NCBI GenBank assembly: GCA_947500525.1
Contig: CANMSH010000008.1
Span: forward strand, 120,416-184,415
Source of the DNA: an uncultured Flavobacteriaceae bacterium
GTDB lineage: Bacteria > Bacteroidota > Bacteroidia > Flavobacteriales > Flavobacteriaceae
Direction of reading: 5' to 3'
Length of the DNA stretch: 64,000 nucleotides
Below are positions 17,903 to 27,501 of this stretch, piece by piece. Position 1 is the stretch's first letter. Every line of letters begins with the position of its first letter. Under the pieces are notes generated by a model that was not told the origin of the DNA, did not search any database, and was given only the letters and a program-made list of their open reading frames with translations. Position numbers and translations under genes: made by a program.

Positions 17903-18319
17903 ATGATGAAAAAAACAATCTTCAACCTCTTTTTACTTACTACCTTAAGTCTTATAGTATCTTGTAGCGGCAATTCACCTGAAAGTGCTGCGAAAGCTTT
18001 TTTAAAGAAAATGCACAAGGCCGACTTTGAAGGAGCTAAAGAATATGCAACTACTGATACGAAATCTCTGTTAACAACAATGGAATCGTTTGGAGCCGGA
18101 GATAAAATTTTAGATGATTCGAAAGAGCAAGGAAGTTTGAGTATAAAAGTAGTCGATACCCAAGTTGATGGAGATTCAGCCGTTTGTAAAGTAGAACTAA
18201 GCTATTCTAATAGTGATAAAGTTGATAATCAAACCTTAAAACTTATAAAGAAAGATGGTAAATGGTTAGTGAGTATGGGTAAGGAAGACACCAAAAAAGA
18301 AGATAATAAAAAAGAATAA
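17903..18319 (+). CDS. DUF4878-like lipoprotein
   Basis: The 138-residue product has a signal ending in lipobox LIVSC, then a small alpha-plus-beta domain beginning SPESAAKAFLKKMHKADFEGA, typical of DUF4878/NTF2-like lipoproteins. The last 15 residues are almost all Lys, Glu and Asp. Function is unknown; a periplasmic ligand-binding role is usual speculation for the fold. It lies between rimO and a YiiX-like hydrolase gene. Confidence 0.8.
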   Translation: MMKKTIFNLFLLTTLSLIVSCSGNSPESAAKAFLKKMHKADFEGAKEYATTDTKSLLTTMESFGAGDKILDDSKEQGSLSIKVVDTQVDGDSAVCKVELSYSNSDKVDNQTLKLIKKDGKWLVSMGKEDTKKEDNKKE

Positions 18320-18358
18320 AAGTTAAGTGATATTAAAGCATACTAAAGAATCTTAAAA

Positions 18359-18994
18359 ATGCGAAGCTTTGTTAAGCTACTTATCTTTTTAATAGTTCTT
18401 AGTATTCTAGCGTTTAAATTTTTGAAATCCTCTTCAAGCCGTCTGCTTGAAGAGGATTTTTATTATGTACTTACACAAGAAGAGAAGCATCAATTACAAA
18501 CAGGAGATATTATTTTACGAAGAGGGTATGGTTTTGTGAGTACTATGATCTTAAGGATGATGCAAGAAGAAATGCCCGTTACCCATTTAGGAATTATTAT
18601 TCGCAGTAATGATTCGTTAAAAGTTGCACATACATTGTCGAGTACAGTATCAAATCAAGACGGCTTGAGGCTACAACAGATCGATTCATTTACGCACAAT
18701 TCGTATGATAATTCTTTAATTGTAACACGATTAAAGAATTTGGAATCAAGTGCCATGGAAAAGATAAAAAAACAGGTCGCTTATTACACTAAAAAACAAC
18801 TACCTTTTGATCATCATTTTGACTATAAAGACACCACAGCTCATTATTGTTCTGAATTTATTTGGAGGGTTTATGAACACAATTTAAACCTATTGAAGGT
18901 AGCTGATTCTATTTCTGCAGAAGAAAAATACACAACGCTGAAGACCTTTTATGACCCAAACTATTTTGACATTATTCTCAATCATCAGCAGTAA
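18359..18994 (+). CDS. YiiX/YebB-like NlpC/P60-type cysteine hydrolase
   Basis: The 211-residue protein has one N-terminal membrane segment, then a permuted papain-like fold. LQTGDIILRRGYGFVS opens the domain, VTHLGIII supplies the His, and HYCSEFIWRVYE holds the Cys nucleophile. Relatives act on lipids or peptidoglycan peptides; the substrate here is unknown. It should sit at the outer face of the inner membrane. Confidence 0.83.
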   Translation: MRSFVKLLIFLIVLSILAFKFLKSSSSRLLEEDFYYVLTQEEKHQLQTGDIILRRGYGFVSTMILRMMQEEMPVTHLGIIIRSNDSLKVAHTLSSTVSNQDGLRLQQIDSFTHNSYDNSLIVTRLKNLESSAMEKIKKQVAYYTKKQLPFDHHFDYKDTTAHYCSEFIWRVYEHNLNLLKVADSISAEEKYTTLKTFYDPNYFDIILNHQQ

Positions 18995-19109
18995 TTTTGA
19001 GAGATCATTTTATTCATATTTAGTTAAAAAAGTGTTAGTATTTTAGCATGATTTCCATCGATGCATAAAAATTAGTATTTTTATCAAAAATCATACGATA
19101 TTAAACCTA

Positions 19110-20729
19110 ATGGTAGACGAAGATTGTAAAACTACGATAAGTACAATTCCATTTCAAAAAACAGGTTATTTTTCTAAAACTATTTGCGATTATTTAGATC
19201 GTAACGGAAATATGACTCCATTTTACAATAATTTCCCTGATCTTGACGGATTCAAAAATCAAATCGAGGAAAAACGTCATTCTGAACTTGTTTCAGAATC
19301 ACATCGTAAAATTCTAGTCGACTCCCTTAAAAGTCAGTATAAAAATCTAAAGATTTCTGAGAAATCGAGAAAAAACATTGACTTATTAGCTCAAGAAAAT
19401 ACCTTTACCATTACCACAGGGCATCAACTAAATTTGTTTACCGGACCTCTATATTTTTTATATAAAATTATATCTGCCATTAATTTGGTGAAACAATTAA
19501 AGAAAGAACAACCCGAAAGTAATTTTGTGCCAGTATATTGGATGGCTACTGAAGATCACGATTTTGAGGAGATTCAATACTTTAACTTCAAAGGAAAAAA
19601 AGTTATATGGAATAAGGAGTGTAAAGGTGGTGTAGGCCGTACCTCTACTAAAAATTTAGAATTTGTTTTTGAAGAATTTTCTAACATGCTTGGAAACACT
19701 ACGAATGCCAAATATTTAAAGGAATTATTTGTAAAGGCATATCTCGAACATACTACATTAACTGAGGCTACGCGTTATCTAGCGAATGAATTATTTGGTA
19801 AGTACGGTTTGGTTATTGTTGATGGCGATGACGCTAATTTGAAACGACAGTTTCTACCTTTTGTAAAAGAAGAACTGTACCAACATGTTTCTTTTGAAAA
19901 AGTATCGAAAACCATTGAAAAACTTGAAAAGAATTATAAAATTCAGGTAAACCCAAGAGAAATTAACTTGTTTTATTTAGCTGAGAATCTAAGAGAACGA
20001 ATTGTTTTTGAAGATGATATTTTTAAAGTGCTAAATACCGATATCGAATTTAGTAAAGATGAGTTAGACTACGAACTAAAATTACATCCAGAACGCTTTA
20101 GTCCTAACGTAATCATGCGACCCTTGTATCAAGAAGTAATTTTGCCCAATATATGTTATATCGGTGGAGGTGGAGAGTTGGCGTATTGGTTTGAATTAAA
20201 AGACTATTTTGAAGCTGTGAATATTCCTTTCCCAATTTTATTGTTACGTAATTCGGTATTATTGATTTCCGACAAGCAAGAGAAAAAAGCACAAAAACTC
20301 AACATTACCAAGGAAGAGTTGTTTCTAAAGCAACTTGATTTGGTGCATAAAAAAGTGGAGGAAGTTTCTGAATTAAAGATTGATTTTTCGGAGCAACGCG
20401 TTTTTTTAGAAAACCAATTTACGGATCTTATGAAAATCGCAGAGCAAACTGATAAATCCTTTCTTGGAGCAGTAAAGGCACAGCGAAAGAAACAATTAAA
20501 TGGTCTTGATACCTTAGAAAAACGATTGCTGAAAGCAGAAAAAAGAAAGCATCAAGAATTAACAGAGCGTATTAAAACACTTCAAGACGAGTTGTTTCCG
20601 AATCAAAGTTTAGAAGAACGTTATCGCAATTTTTCTGAATATTATCTGGAATATGGCGAAGCGTTAATTCCGAAATTGATCGATAATCTGGATCCGTTAC
20701 AAGGGGAATTTTCTATACTAACCCTGTAA
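19110..20729 (+). CDS. bshC: Bacillithiol biosynthesis cysteine-adding enzyme BshC
   Basis: The 539-residue protein matches BshC, which adds cysteine to GlcN-malate to make bacillithiol, the low-molecular-weight thiol of many Firmicutes and Bacteroidetes. The core TITTGHQLNLFTGPLYFLYK (about 106-125), VYWMATEDHDFEEI and YIGGGGELAYWFELK are family signatures. A long C-terminal coiled coil lies around residues 400-500. bshA and bshB are not in the window. Probably cotranscribed with rlmF, 5 bases downstream. Confidence 0.94.
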   Translation: MVDEDCKTTISTIPFQKTGYFSKTICDYLDRNGNMTPFYNNFPDLDGFKNQIEEKRHSELVSESHRKILVDSLKSQYKNLKISEKSRKNIDLLAQENTFTITTGHQLNLFTGPLYFLYKIISAINLVKQLKKEQPESNFVPVYWMATEDHDFEEIQYFNFKGKKVIWNKECKGGVGRTSTKNLEFVFEEFSNMLGNTTNAKYLKELFVKAYLEHTTLTEATRYLANELFGKYGLVIVDGDDANLKRQFLPFVKEELYQHVSFEKVSKTIEKLEKNYKIQVNPREINLFYLAENLRERIVFEDDIFKVLNTDIEFSKDELDYELKLHPERFSPNVIMRPLYQEVILPNICYIGGGGELAYWFELKDYFEAVNIPFPILLLRNSVLLISDKQEKKAQKLNITKEELFLKQLDLVHKKVEEVSELKIDFSEQRVFLENQFTDLMKIAEQTDKSFLGAVKAQRKKQLNGLDTLEKRLLKAEKRKHQELTERIKTLQDELFPNQSLEERYRNFSEYYLEYGEALIPKLIDNLDPLQGEFSILTL

Positions 20730-20734
20730 TCCCT

Positions 20735-21634
20735 ATGAAAAAGGGACAAGGTTTGCATGCGAAAAATATACACCATGCTAATTATAATTTCGATCTGTTA
20801 ATTGAAGTACATCCACCGTTAAGAGCATTTATCTTCACAAATAAGTATGGGACTAAAACAATTGATTTTGCGAATCCAAAGGGTGTTAAGTCATTAAATA
20901 CAGCATTGTTATTTGCCTATTATGATGTGAGTTTTTGGGAGTTTCCAGATTTGAATTTATGTCCGCCAATTCCTGGTCGTGTAGATTATATACATTATAT
21001 CGCCGACTTATTAGAAAATTCAGGTATTAAAGAGATCAATGCATTGGATATCGGTACAGGAGCAAGCTGTATTTATCCTATCCTTGGACACAAAGCTCAT
21101 GGTTGGCAATTTGTTGCAACAGATGTTGATAAAACATCGTTAACATATGCTCGTGAAATTCTTATCAAAAATAAATTAGAAGATACAATTGAATTGCGTC
21201 ATCAACAGGATAAGACTCAAATTTTTAAAGGCATTTTAAACGAGAATGACCGATTTTCTGTAGCGATGTGCAATCCTCCATTTTATAATTCGATTAAGGA
21301 AGCTAGAAAACAAAATTTAAGAAAAAATAAGGGTCTAGGTTTAGAAAGTTTAGATCGAAATTTCGCAGGCAATGAAAATGAATTGTCATACAAAGGTGGA
21401 GAAAAAGCGTTTTTACATACCTATTTATATGAAAGTTCTTTGTTTAAAAAGCACTGTTTTTGGTATACAACATTGGTTTCTAAAAAAGAGAATGTGTCAT
21501 CCATGTACGCTTCGTTAGAGAAATTAGGTGCAACGAGTATCAAAACAATACCCATGCATCAAGGGAATAAAATAACACGTATCATAGTCTGGACATTTTT
21601 AGATGCAAAAGAGCAAAAAGAATGGAATGAATAA
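20735..21634 (+). CDS. rlmF: 23S rRNA (adenine(1618)-N(6))-methyltransferase RlmF
   Basis: The 299-residue Rossmann methyltransferase has the SAM motif LDIGTGASCIYPILG near residue 108 and the N6-adenine motif NPPFYNS near 185. HAKNIHHANYNFDLL and LCPPIPGRVDYIHYIADLL are RlmF (YbiN) signatures. It methylates A1618 of 23S rRNA. It follows bshC closely and is closed by a terminator shared with the convergent lipoprotein gene. Confidence 0.93.
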   Translation: MKKGQGLHAKNIHHANYNFDLLIEVHPPLRAFIFTNKYGTKTIDFANPKGVKSLNTALLFAYYDVSFWEFPDLNLCPPIPGRVDYIHYIADLLENSGIKEINALDIGTGASCIYPILGHKAHGWQFVATDVDKTSLTYAREILIKNKLEDTIELRHQQDKTQIFKGILNENDRFSVAMCNPPFYNSIKEARKQNLRKNKGLGLESLDRNFAGNENELSYKGGEKAFLHTYLYESSLFKKHCFWYTTLVSKKENVSSMYASLEKLGATSIKTIPMHQGNKITRIIVWTFLDAKEQKEWNE

Positions 21635-21635
21635 A

Positions 21636-21664
21636 AAAAGCAAGCCCTTGAGCTTGCTTTTTCA
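21636..21664. terminator. Bidirectional terminator after rlmF
   Basis: The stem AAGCAAGC / GCTTGCTT with a 6-base loop is flanked by A-run and T-run, so it can stop both rlmF and the convergent gene that ends at 21691. Confidence 0.85.
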
Positions 21665-21690
21665 TACTAATTCAAATAATTACTTTAAAT

Positions 21691-23376
21691 TTAGTTACAT
21701 GCATCAGGTATATCTTTTGTTACTATTTCACGGGAAATAAGATGACTTATTACAGTAGTTCCTTTCAAAGTAATTTCAATATAGTCTGTACCTATTTCTT
21801 TAACTACCCCGGTAAACCCGTTAAAGTTGAATTGGGCCAAAATTTCATCCCCATTTAATTTTGTATTATCTAATACACCGCGTATCCTATATTGCTGAAC
21901 GTAAGGTACTTTAACATCTTTATATTCTTGATAAATATCAGCTGCAGTAGTTCCTCGTCCAGGAGGTACCGTTATTGTTCTTTTAGATGATAATACAATT
22001 GTTTTTGATGTCGTAACACCTTGAGATTCAGTTTTTGTTTCTGTGGTACTGTGACCAACACTTATTCCAGCAGTTGCAGAGGCCGTTACTGAGTTTGACG
22101 CTCCGAAAAATTGACAATTCACACTGGATTCAACTGTTGCAGATATAGTTGTAGATAAACTAGCTTCAACTGAAGTGGCTACCTGAATAGATTCTGACCA
22201 AGAATAGGTGTCTGTTCTCGTTTCTGATGTTTCAACACCTACGGTATCAGAAAGGGGTCCACTACCACAATTTCGAAGTCCCGTATTATAAGCTGCAATG
22301 GTTTTTGATGGAGGAAGAATTGGGTTTTGAAATTTAGTACCAACAGATTCAATATCCCATTCGATTTCGAAGTTTAAAATCCGAAAATAGGAGGGAGTCT
22401 CTACTGTTTGTGAAGTGATACTTGCTAAATTTTCAAATGCTATCAAAGGGATATTTGTTATAATAGGAATGATAACGTATTTACCGATATCAATTTTCTT
22501 TATTTGAAATTTATAGTTTTCAAATAATGTGGCATCGGTATTTCCTCCATTTCTGGTAATATTCGCTTCAGATTGTACATTTAGTCTATTATTTGAATCT
22601 AAATATAGGTAATGCTTTTTTGTGCCATTTGGGTTGTAAATATTGAAGATATTGTTTGCAGCATCAATTGTTTCAAATCGATATTTAGTAAACGGAATTG
22701 TTTGCTGCGTATCATCAACATAATCAAGATCGTCGGCATCTCGTACTTTGATTTCAGTACTGAAATCAGTGGTAGAAGTTCTAAGGGTTGTTGATGGCGC
22801 TCCAAAAACAAAAGTAACATCTTTATTTACGGGATCTTCTTTTAAAATTTGCATATAGTAGTCTATATTGGGATTTAATGTTATTGGATTTCTATCTTCT
22901 TTATCCACATTATCGACTTCTATATCATTAGGTGTTGGAGTAAAAGAATATTTAGAGCTTGTATAAGAAGCGAGTTCTTCGTTAGTGGCGTTTTCAATTT
23001 TAATAGTTATAGAAACACCTGTTTGTAACTCATTTTGCTCTGAATTACTCAAATCTTTATTTTTGAAAGAAAATAAAGCCAAATCAGAATCTTGATTTAT
23101 ATCTTCTTTATATTCTCCTGCTTTTCCTCCTTCATTTATTGTAAGAACAGCACTAGTAGGGAAATACCCTTTTCTTTTTAAGTTTCTTGTACTGATACTA
23201 ATACCAAGTTGACCTTCATCTATTTCGTAGTCATTAGTATCAACATTTGAGGTTGTAGGCTCCAATTCGCCATTTATTACTGGGTCAATAATTTGGTCAT
23301 CTTTACTACATGCCATGGTTATGATAAAAAGGCATAACAGCATCATTTTTTTAACTAATTTAATTTGCGTTTTCAT
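21691..23376 (-). CDS. Lipoprotein with aerolysin/ETX-MTX2-like pore-forming domain
   Basis: The 561-residue product has a signal with lipobox IITMAC. Residues ~20-180 form a beta-rich N-terminal domain. Residues ~230-310 (KKHYLYLDSNNRLNVQSE onward) could be a trefoil or lectin-like unit. From ~365 comes the aerolysin-like part: DTYSWSESIQVATSVEASLS with alternating Ser/Thr and hydrophobic residues, a second such run (SVTASATAGISVGHSTTETK), then TITVPPGRGTTA, the typical Pro-Pro-Gly strand. Aerolysin-type proteins form membrane beta-barrel pores. Lipid anchoring is unusual for a released toxin. It has its own promoter and a folded leader and lies downstream of two TPR/LuxR regulators. Confidence 0.65.
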   Translation of the reverse strand: MKTQIKLVKKMMLLCLFIITMACSKDDQIIDPVINGELEPTTSNVDTNDYEIDEGQLGISISTRNLKRKGYFPTSAVLTINEGGKAGEYKEDINQDSDLALFSFKNKDLSNSEQNELQTGVSITIKIENATNEELASYTSSKYSFTPTPNDIEVDNVDKEDRNPITLNPNIDYYMQILKEDPVNKDVTFVFGAPSTTLRTSTTDFSTEIKVRDADDLDYVDDTQQTIPFTKYRFETIDAANNIFNIYNPNGTKKHYLYLDSNNRLNVQSEANITRNGGNTDATLFENYKFQIKKIDIGKYVIIPIITNIPLIAFENLASITSQTVETPSYFRILNFEIEWDIESVGTKFQNPILPPSKTIAAYNTGLRNCGSGPLSDTVGVETSETRTDTYSWSESIQVATSVEASLSTTISATVESSVNCQFFGASNSVTASATAGISVGHSTTETKTESQGVTTSKTIVLSSKRTITVPPGRGTTAADIYQEYKDVKVPYVQQYRIRGVLDNTKLNGDEILAQFNFNGFTGVVKEIGTDYIEITLKGTTVISHLISREIVTKDIPDACN

Positions 23377-23415
23377 AAGTATATGTTTTGTGATTTATAC
23401 TTGTTTTGTGTGCCC

Positions 23416-23451
23416 TTGCGCTGTAAAGGTCTGCAGCCCGGGAGAGCGCAA
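23416..23451 (-). promoter_or_regulatory. Stem-loop in the leader of the aerolysin-like gene
   Basis: Perfect arms TTGCGCT / AGCGCAA enclose a 22-base GC-rich loop containing CCCGGG. In an AT-rich leader of about 105 bases this local GC island stands out and could control translation. It has no T-tail. Confidence 0.5.
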
Positions 23452-23488
23452 GACACCACAAAACGGTTTGTCATTTTTTATGACAGCA

Positions 23489-23496
23489 CAAACATA
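23489..23496 (-). promoter_or_regulatory. Promoter -7 box of the aerolysin-like gene
   Basis: CAAACATA on the plus strand reads TATGTTTG on the minus strand, matching TAnnTTTG, about 113 bases before the start codon. Confidence 0.6.
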
Positions 23497-23598
23497 TTCT
23501 ATGCATTTTAGGGTAGAAAATAATGGGAGTAGACAAGGAGTGGACAGTATCAAATTTGAAGGTGGACAAATAGTGGACACCCTCTGGAGTCCTTTAAA

Positions 23599-25503
23599 CT
23601 AAAGGGATAGTATGAAGTCTTGTAAAGAATCTTCGGTAGAAATATCTAGCTTTTTGCGTAATCGATAACGTGCTTTCTTAATACCTTCTTGAGAAATATT
23701 TAAAATATTAGCAATTTCTTTTGATGATAAATTCATCTTTAACAATGCCATTAAGCGCAACTCGTTGGCCGTAACGTTCGGAAACTGTTGTTTTACCTTG
23801 CTATTAAAATTTGTATGAACTTCTTGAAAGTATTTGCTAAAATTTTCCCAGTTATTATCATCTTTTAGATCAAAATCAATGGTTCTAATCAATTGTTGAT
23901 ACCCTTGTTGAATATCTTCTGATTTTTTAAATTCTTCAGCTTTGAGTTTTAGGCTTTCGAGTACTTCATTCTTTTTTGCTAAATGGAGAGCATGTGTGGT
24001 GAGTTCTTTCTTTTTAAAGGTTAATTCGGCGTCTACTTTTTCTTTTTCTAATTTATTTCTCTTTATGCGTTGTCGGAATCCGTAAAAGCCAAATGCGATG
24101 AATCCTAATGCCAAGAAGAGACCTCCAGTTAATAATGACTTTTGAAGCTTACTTACTTTGTTCTTTTGCTCTAGCAAGTCGATTTCATTTTCCTGTAAAA
24201 CTATTTGCTGCTCTTTTTCTTTGGTTTCAAAGTTTTTCGTTAAGCGCTGTATCTCTTTTGTTTTTCCTACATTATAAACAGAATCATAAACATTCTTATA
24301 CATTTTGTGGATTTCGAGTGCTTTTTTATAATTACCTAATAGTTTATAGGCCTCCGTTTTATTTTGATAAGCAACATAGAGATCATCAATATTTCCAATA
24401 GAATCTGCAATTTTTATGGCTTTGTTGGAAAGGGTTATTGCTTTTAGAGGCTTATTGAGCTTTATATTGGCCGTGGTCAATCCATTTAAGCCCCAAACAT
24501 GGTATAATGGATTCTTTGCAATGGTATCCGAATAATGAATTGAACGATTTAGATATTCAATACCCTTATGTACCCTATCCGTTTCAACATAAAGACGTCC
24601 AATGATAAATGTCGTTGTAGCGATGCTTCCGTTACGCTTTAGCTCCTCAGAAATTTTTAAACTCTCAAAAAGATATCTAAGAGATTCGTCGTATTTTTTT
24701 ATAAAATAATGACTATTTCCCAAATTATTCAAGTTAGTTGCGATCGCCGCTTTGTCATTCAGTTTTCGACCGATTTCAAGAGCCTTTTTTTGATACTTTA
24801 TAGAGTTTTCATCATCAATAATATAATTATATAAGTTGCCAATTGTAGTATAACAGCCGAGCAATTCTCTTTGATCATTGATTTTTTTCGCAATATCAGT
24901 AGCAATAAAGGCCTCTTGTATTCCTAAATCGTATTTGGTTTGTCTCATATAGACGTTAGCTTTCATCTTGTGTAACCTTAGAAGTAATGCTGAGTCTTTT
25001 TTCACTGCGTTGTAGTATTCTAAGTTTTTGTCGATCTCAAAGTGGGCTTTCTCATACTTACCTCTTTTAAAGAGTGTATTTATGAGGTAATATTTAACGA
25101 GACCTATTTGATGACTGTTATTTAATTGAGTAAATTTTTCGAGTGATTTGTTTAAATAATACGTTGCTGAGTCTAAATTATGACGCCTACTAAAATGCCT
25201 TCCTAAATTTTTAGTTGTTGTTGCTATGCCGCAGTCATAGGCTAGTTCACGAGATAATTTTAATGTGTTTTTCGCTAGTTTCAATCCTTCATCCGGGTCT
25301 ACCCAGTAATAGATATCAAAAAGTGCATTAGCGGTTTTTACTTTAAGTGTATCTTGTGCATGAAGATTATAGACCTTCAAAAGGCTATCTAACTTGGTGG
25401 TATCCTGAGAATTGATGTTTAAGGGTAGAATATGAACGAAAGTTAAGATCAGTAGTGAGCCTATTGAATTCTGTATACGACATTTAGATGTATATAGTAT
25501 CAT
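23599..25503 (-). CDS. TPR-repeat transcriptional regulator with LuxR-type HTH, paralogue 2
   Basis: The 634-residue protein has an N-terminal hydrophobic signal/anchor, then TPR repeats over about residues 40-420 (for example KALEIGRKLNDKAAIATNLN). A membrane helix lies near 470 (SLLTGGLFLALGFIAFGFYG), followed by a Lys/Glu coiled coil and a C-terminal LuxR/GerE-type HTH (ELRLMALLKMNLSSKEIANI ... GIKKARYRLRKKL). The layout suggests a periplasmic TPR sensor coupled to a cytoplasmic DNA-binding domain, common in Bacteroidetes. It follows its paralogue after only 2 bases. The two C-terminal parts are nearly identical. Confidence 0.87.
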   Translation of the reverse strand: MILYTSKCRIQNSIGSLLILTFVHILPLNINSQDTTKLDSLLKVYNLHAQDTLKVKTANALFDIYYWVDPDEGLKLAKNTLKLSRELAYDCGIATTTKNLGRHFSRRHNLDSATYYLNKSLEKFTQLNNSHQIGLVKYYLINTLFKRGKYEKAHFEIDKNLEYYNAVKKDSALLLRLHKMKANVYMRQTKYDLGIQEAFIATDIAKKINDQRELLGCYTTIGNLYNYIIDDENSIKYQKKALEIGRKLNDKAAIATNLNNLGNSHYFIKKYDESLRYLFESLKISEELKRNGSIATTTFIIGRLYVETDRVHKGIEYLNRSIHYSDTIAKNPLYHVWGLNGLTTANIKLNKPLKAITLSNKAIKIADSIGNIDDLYVAYQNKTEAYKLLGNYKKALEIHKMYKNVYDSVYNVGKTKEIQRLTKNFETKEKEQQIVLQENEIDLLEQKNKVSKLQKSLLTGGLFLALGFIAFGFYGFRQRIKRNKLEKEKVDAELTFKKKELTTHALHLAKKNEVLESLKLKAEEFKKSEDIQQGYQQLIRTIDFDLKDDNNWENFSKYFQEVHTNFNSKVKQQFPNVTANELRLMALLKMNLSSKEIANILNISQEGIKKARYRLRKKLDISTEDSLQDFILSL

Positions 25504-25505
25504 AA

Positions 25506-27380
25506 TTAAAGGTTTAATACTAGATCTTGTAGAGAGTCTTCGGTAGAAATATCTAGCTTTTTACGTAATCGATAGCGTGCTTTTTTAATTCCTTCTTGAG
25601 AAATATTTAAAATATTGGCAATTTCTTTTGATGATAGATTCATCTTTAGCAATGCCATTAAGCGCAGTTCATTAGTCGTAACGTTCGGAAATTGTTGTTT
25701 TATGTTGCTATTAAAGTTTGTATGTACTTCTTGAAAGTATTTGCTAAAATTTTCCCAGTTGTTATCATCTTTTAAATCAAAATTAATCGTCCTAATCAAT
25801 TGTTGATACCCTTGCTGAATATCTTCTGATTTTTTAAATTCCTCAGCTTTGAGTTTTAGACTTTCGAGCACTTCATTCTTTTTTGCCAAATGGAGAGCAT
25901 GTGTGGTGAGTTCTTTCTTTTTAAAGGTTAATTCTGCATCTACTTTTTCTTTTTCTAATTTATTTCTCTTTAAACGTTGTCGGAATCCGTAAAACCCAAT
26001 TCCAATGAGTCCGGTCGCAAGTATTAAACCACCACCTAATAGTGATTTTTGCAGTTTGTTAACCTTTTCTTTTTCTTCTAGTAAACCTATTTCGTTTTCC
26101 TGCAAGGCGATTTGTTGTTCCTTCTCTTTCGTTTCGAATTCAGTCTTTAAGCGATCTACTTCTTTCGATTTTTCAATATTATATACAGAGTCATTAATCG
26201 CTTTATAATTCTCATGATCTTTCAAGGCTTTTTTATAGTCTCCCAATGCGGCATATGCTGCTGAACGATCTCGGTATGATTGGTAAAGGTCATCTTTATT
26301 ACCGACTGAATCCGCTAAAATGATGGCCCTGTTCAAATAAGGGAGTGCTTTTTCAGGCATCTTAAGCTCTTCTGTGTACACACTTCCCAATCTTTTCAAT
26401 GCCCATGATTCAGACAATGGATGATGTGAAATATGCCTTGAATGATGAATCGATCTTTTTAAATAGTCAATGCCCTTTTCGACTGACCCTTTTCTAACAT
26501 GTGTCTTACCAATATTGAACAAAGTAGTCCCGATGAGACCTTGATTTCTAACCTCTTTAGAATATGTCAAGCTTTCATTTAAATATTCAAGAGCTACGTC
26601 GTAATTCTCTAGTACGTAGTTCGAATTTCCTAAATCGTTTAGTGTCAATCCTATTTTTCTCTTGTTATTACGTTTTCTGTAATACGCTAATAATTCTTTT
26701 TTTATTTCTATAGCTTTTTCTTTGTTATCCGTATAGTGATATAATGAGGCTAATGTTGAATTAATCTTTGCCTGTTCGTTTTCGAGGTTGAGTTTTTTTG
26801 AAATGGACAAAGCTGTTAGAACAGATTCAAACCCTTTCTTATAGAATGTTTGTCTCATGTAGACCCTTGCTCTTATAAAATGAAGTTTCATAAGGATTAA
26901 AGAATCTGGAATATTTTTTGAATACTTTTCCATAGTGCTATCAACTTCTTTTAATGCACTTTCATAATTTCCTGTTAAATACAAAAGTTGAATCATATCG
27001 TAGGATACCAAACCAGCTTCATGAGCACGATTTAAGTCGCTATATAGCTTGAGAGATTTTTCGAAGTATTTTGTAGCTGAGTCTATGTCACGATCAATCA
27101 TGAATCTCCGACCTATTTGATGATATGATTTAGCAATTCCTGGTGTATACTTAATTTTTTGAGCCAGAAGCAACCCTTCTTTAGAATAATTCATGGCCAA
27201 GTCAGGATTATTCTTTGAGTAAAAATTATAAAGGGCATTAGCGGTATTTACTTTTAAAGAATCTTGAGGTTGAGCCTGATACACCTTTAAAAGGCTATCC
27301 AACCTCTGTTGATTTTGGGCGAGAATAAATGTCGAAAAGAGAAGGAGTGAGATACATATAAAAGCAGAGGTGAACTTCAT
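25506..27380 (-). CDS. TPR-repeat transcriptional regulator with LuxR-type HTH, paralogue 1
   Basis: The 624-residue protein has a signal (MKFTSAFICISLLLFSTFIL), TPR repeats, a membrane helix near 460 (SLLGGGLILATGLIGIGFYG), a coiled coil, and the same LuxR-type HTH. From about residue 470 to the end it matches paralogue 2 almost residue for residue, while the sensor half differs widely. First gene of the two-gene operon. The ligands are unknown; the divergent TPR halves suggest the two sense different inputs but bind the same DNA (inference). Confidence 0.87.
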   Translation of the reverse strand: MKFTSAFICISLLLFSTFILAQNQQRLDSLLKVYQAQPQDSLKVNTANALYNFYSKNNPDLAMNYSKEGLLLAQKIKYTPGIAKSYHQIGRRFMIDRDIDSATKYFEKSLKLYSDLNRAHEAGLVSYDMIQLLYLTGNYESALKEVDSTMEKYSKNIPDSLILMKLHFIRARVYMRQTFYKKGFESVLTALSISKKLNLENEQAKINSTLASLYHYTDNKEKAIEIKKELLAYYRKRNNKRKIGLTLNDLGNSNYVLENYDVALEYLNESLTYSKEVRNQGLIGTTLFNIGKTHVRKGSVEKGIDYLKRSIHHSRHISHHPLSESWALKRLGSVYTEELKMPEKALPYLNRAIILADSVGNKDDLYQSYRDRSAAYAALGDYKKALKDHENYKAINDSVYNIEKSKEVDRLKTEFETKEKEQQIALQENEIGLLEEKEKVNKLQKSLLGGGLILATGLIGIGFYGFRQRLKRNKLEKEKVDAELTFKKKELTTHALHLAKKNEVLESLKLKAEEFKKSEDIQQGYQQLIRTINFDLKDDNNWENFSKYFQEVHTNFNSNIKQQFPNVTTNELRLMALLKMNLSSKEIANILNISQEGIKKARYRLRKKLDISTEDSLQDLVLNL

Positions 27381-27501
27381 AACACAAAAAATATAGTTTA
27401 AAGATATTCATTTTTAGCAATATCTAATATGTTTGATTTTTTCATCTTTAGAATTGCTTTAGAAAGTACGCTTACTTTTATGGTGAAATTAATATGCAGC
27501 A

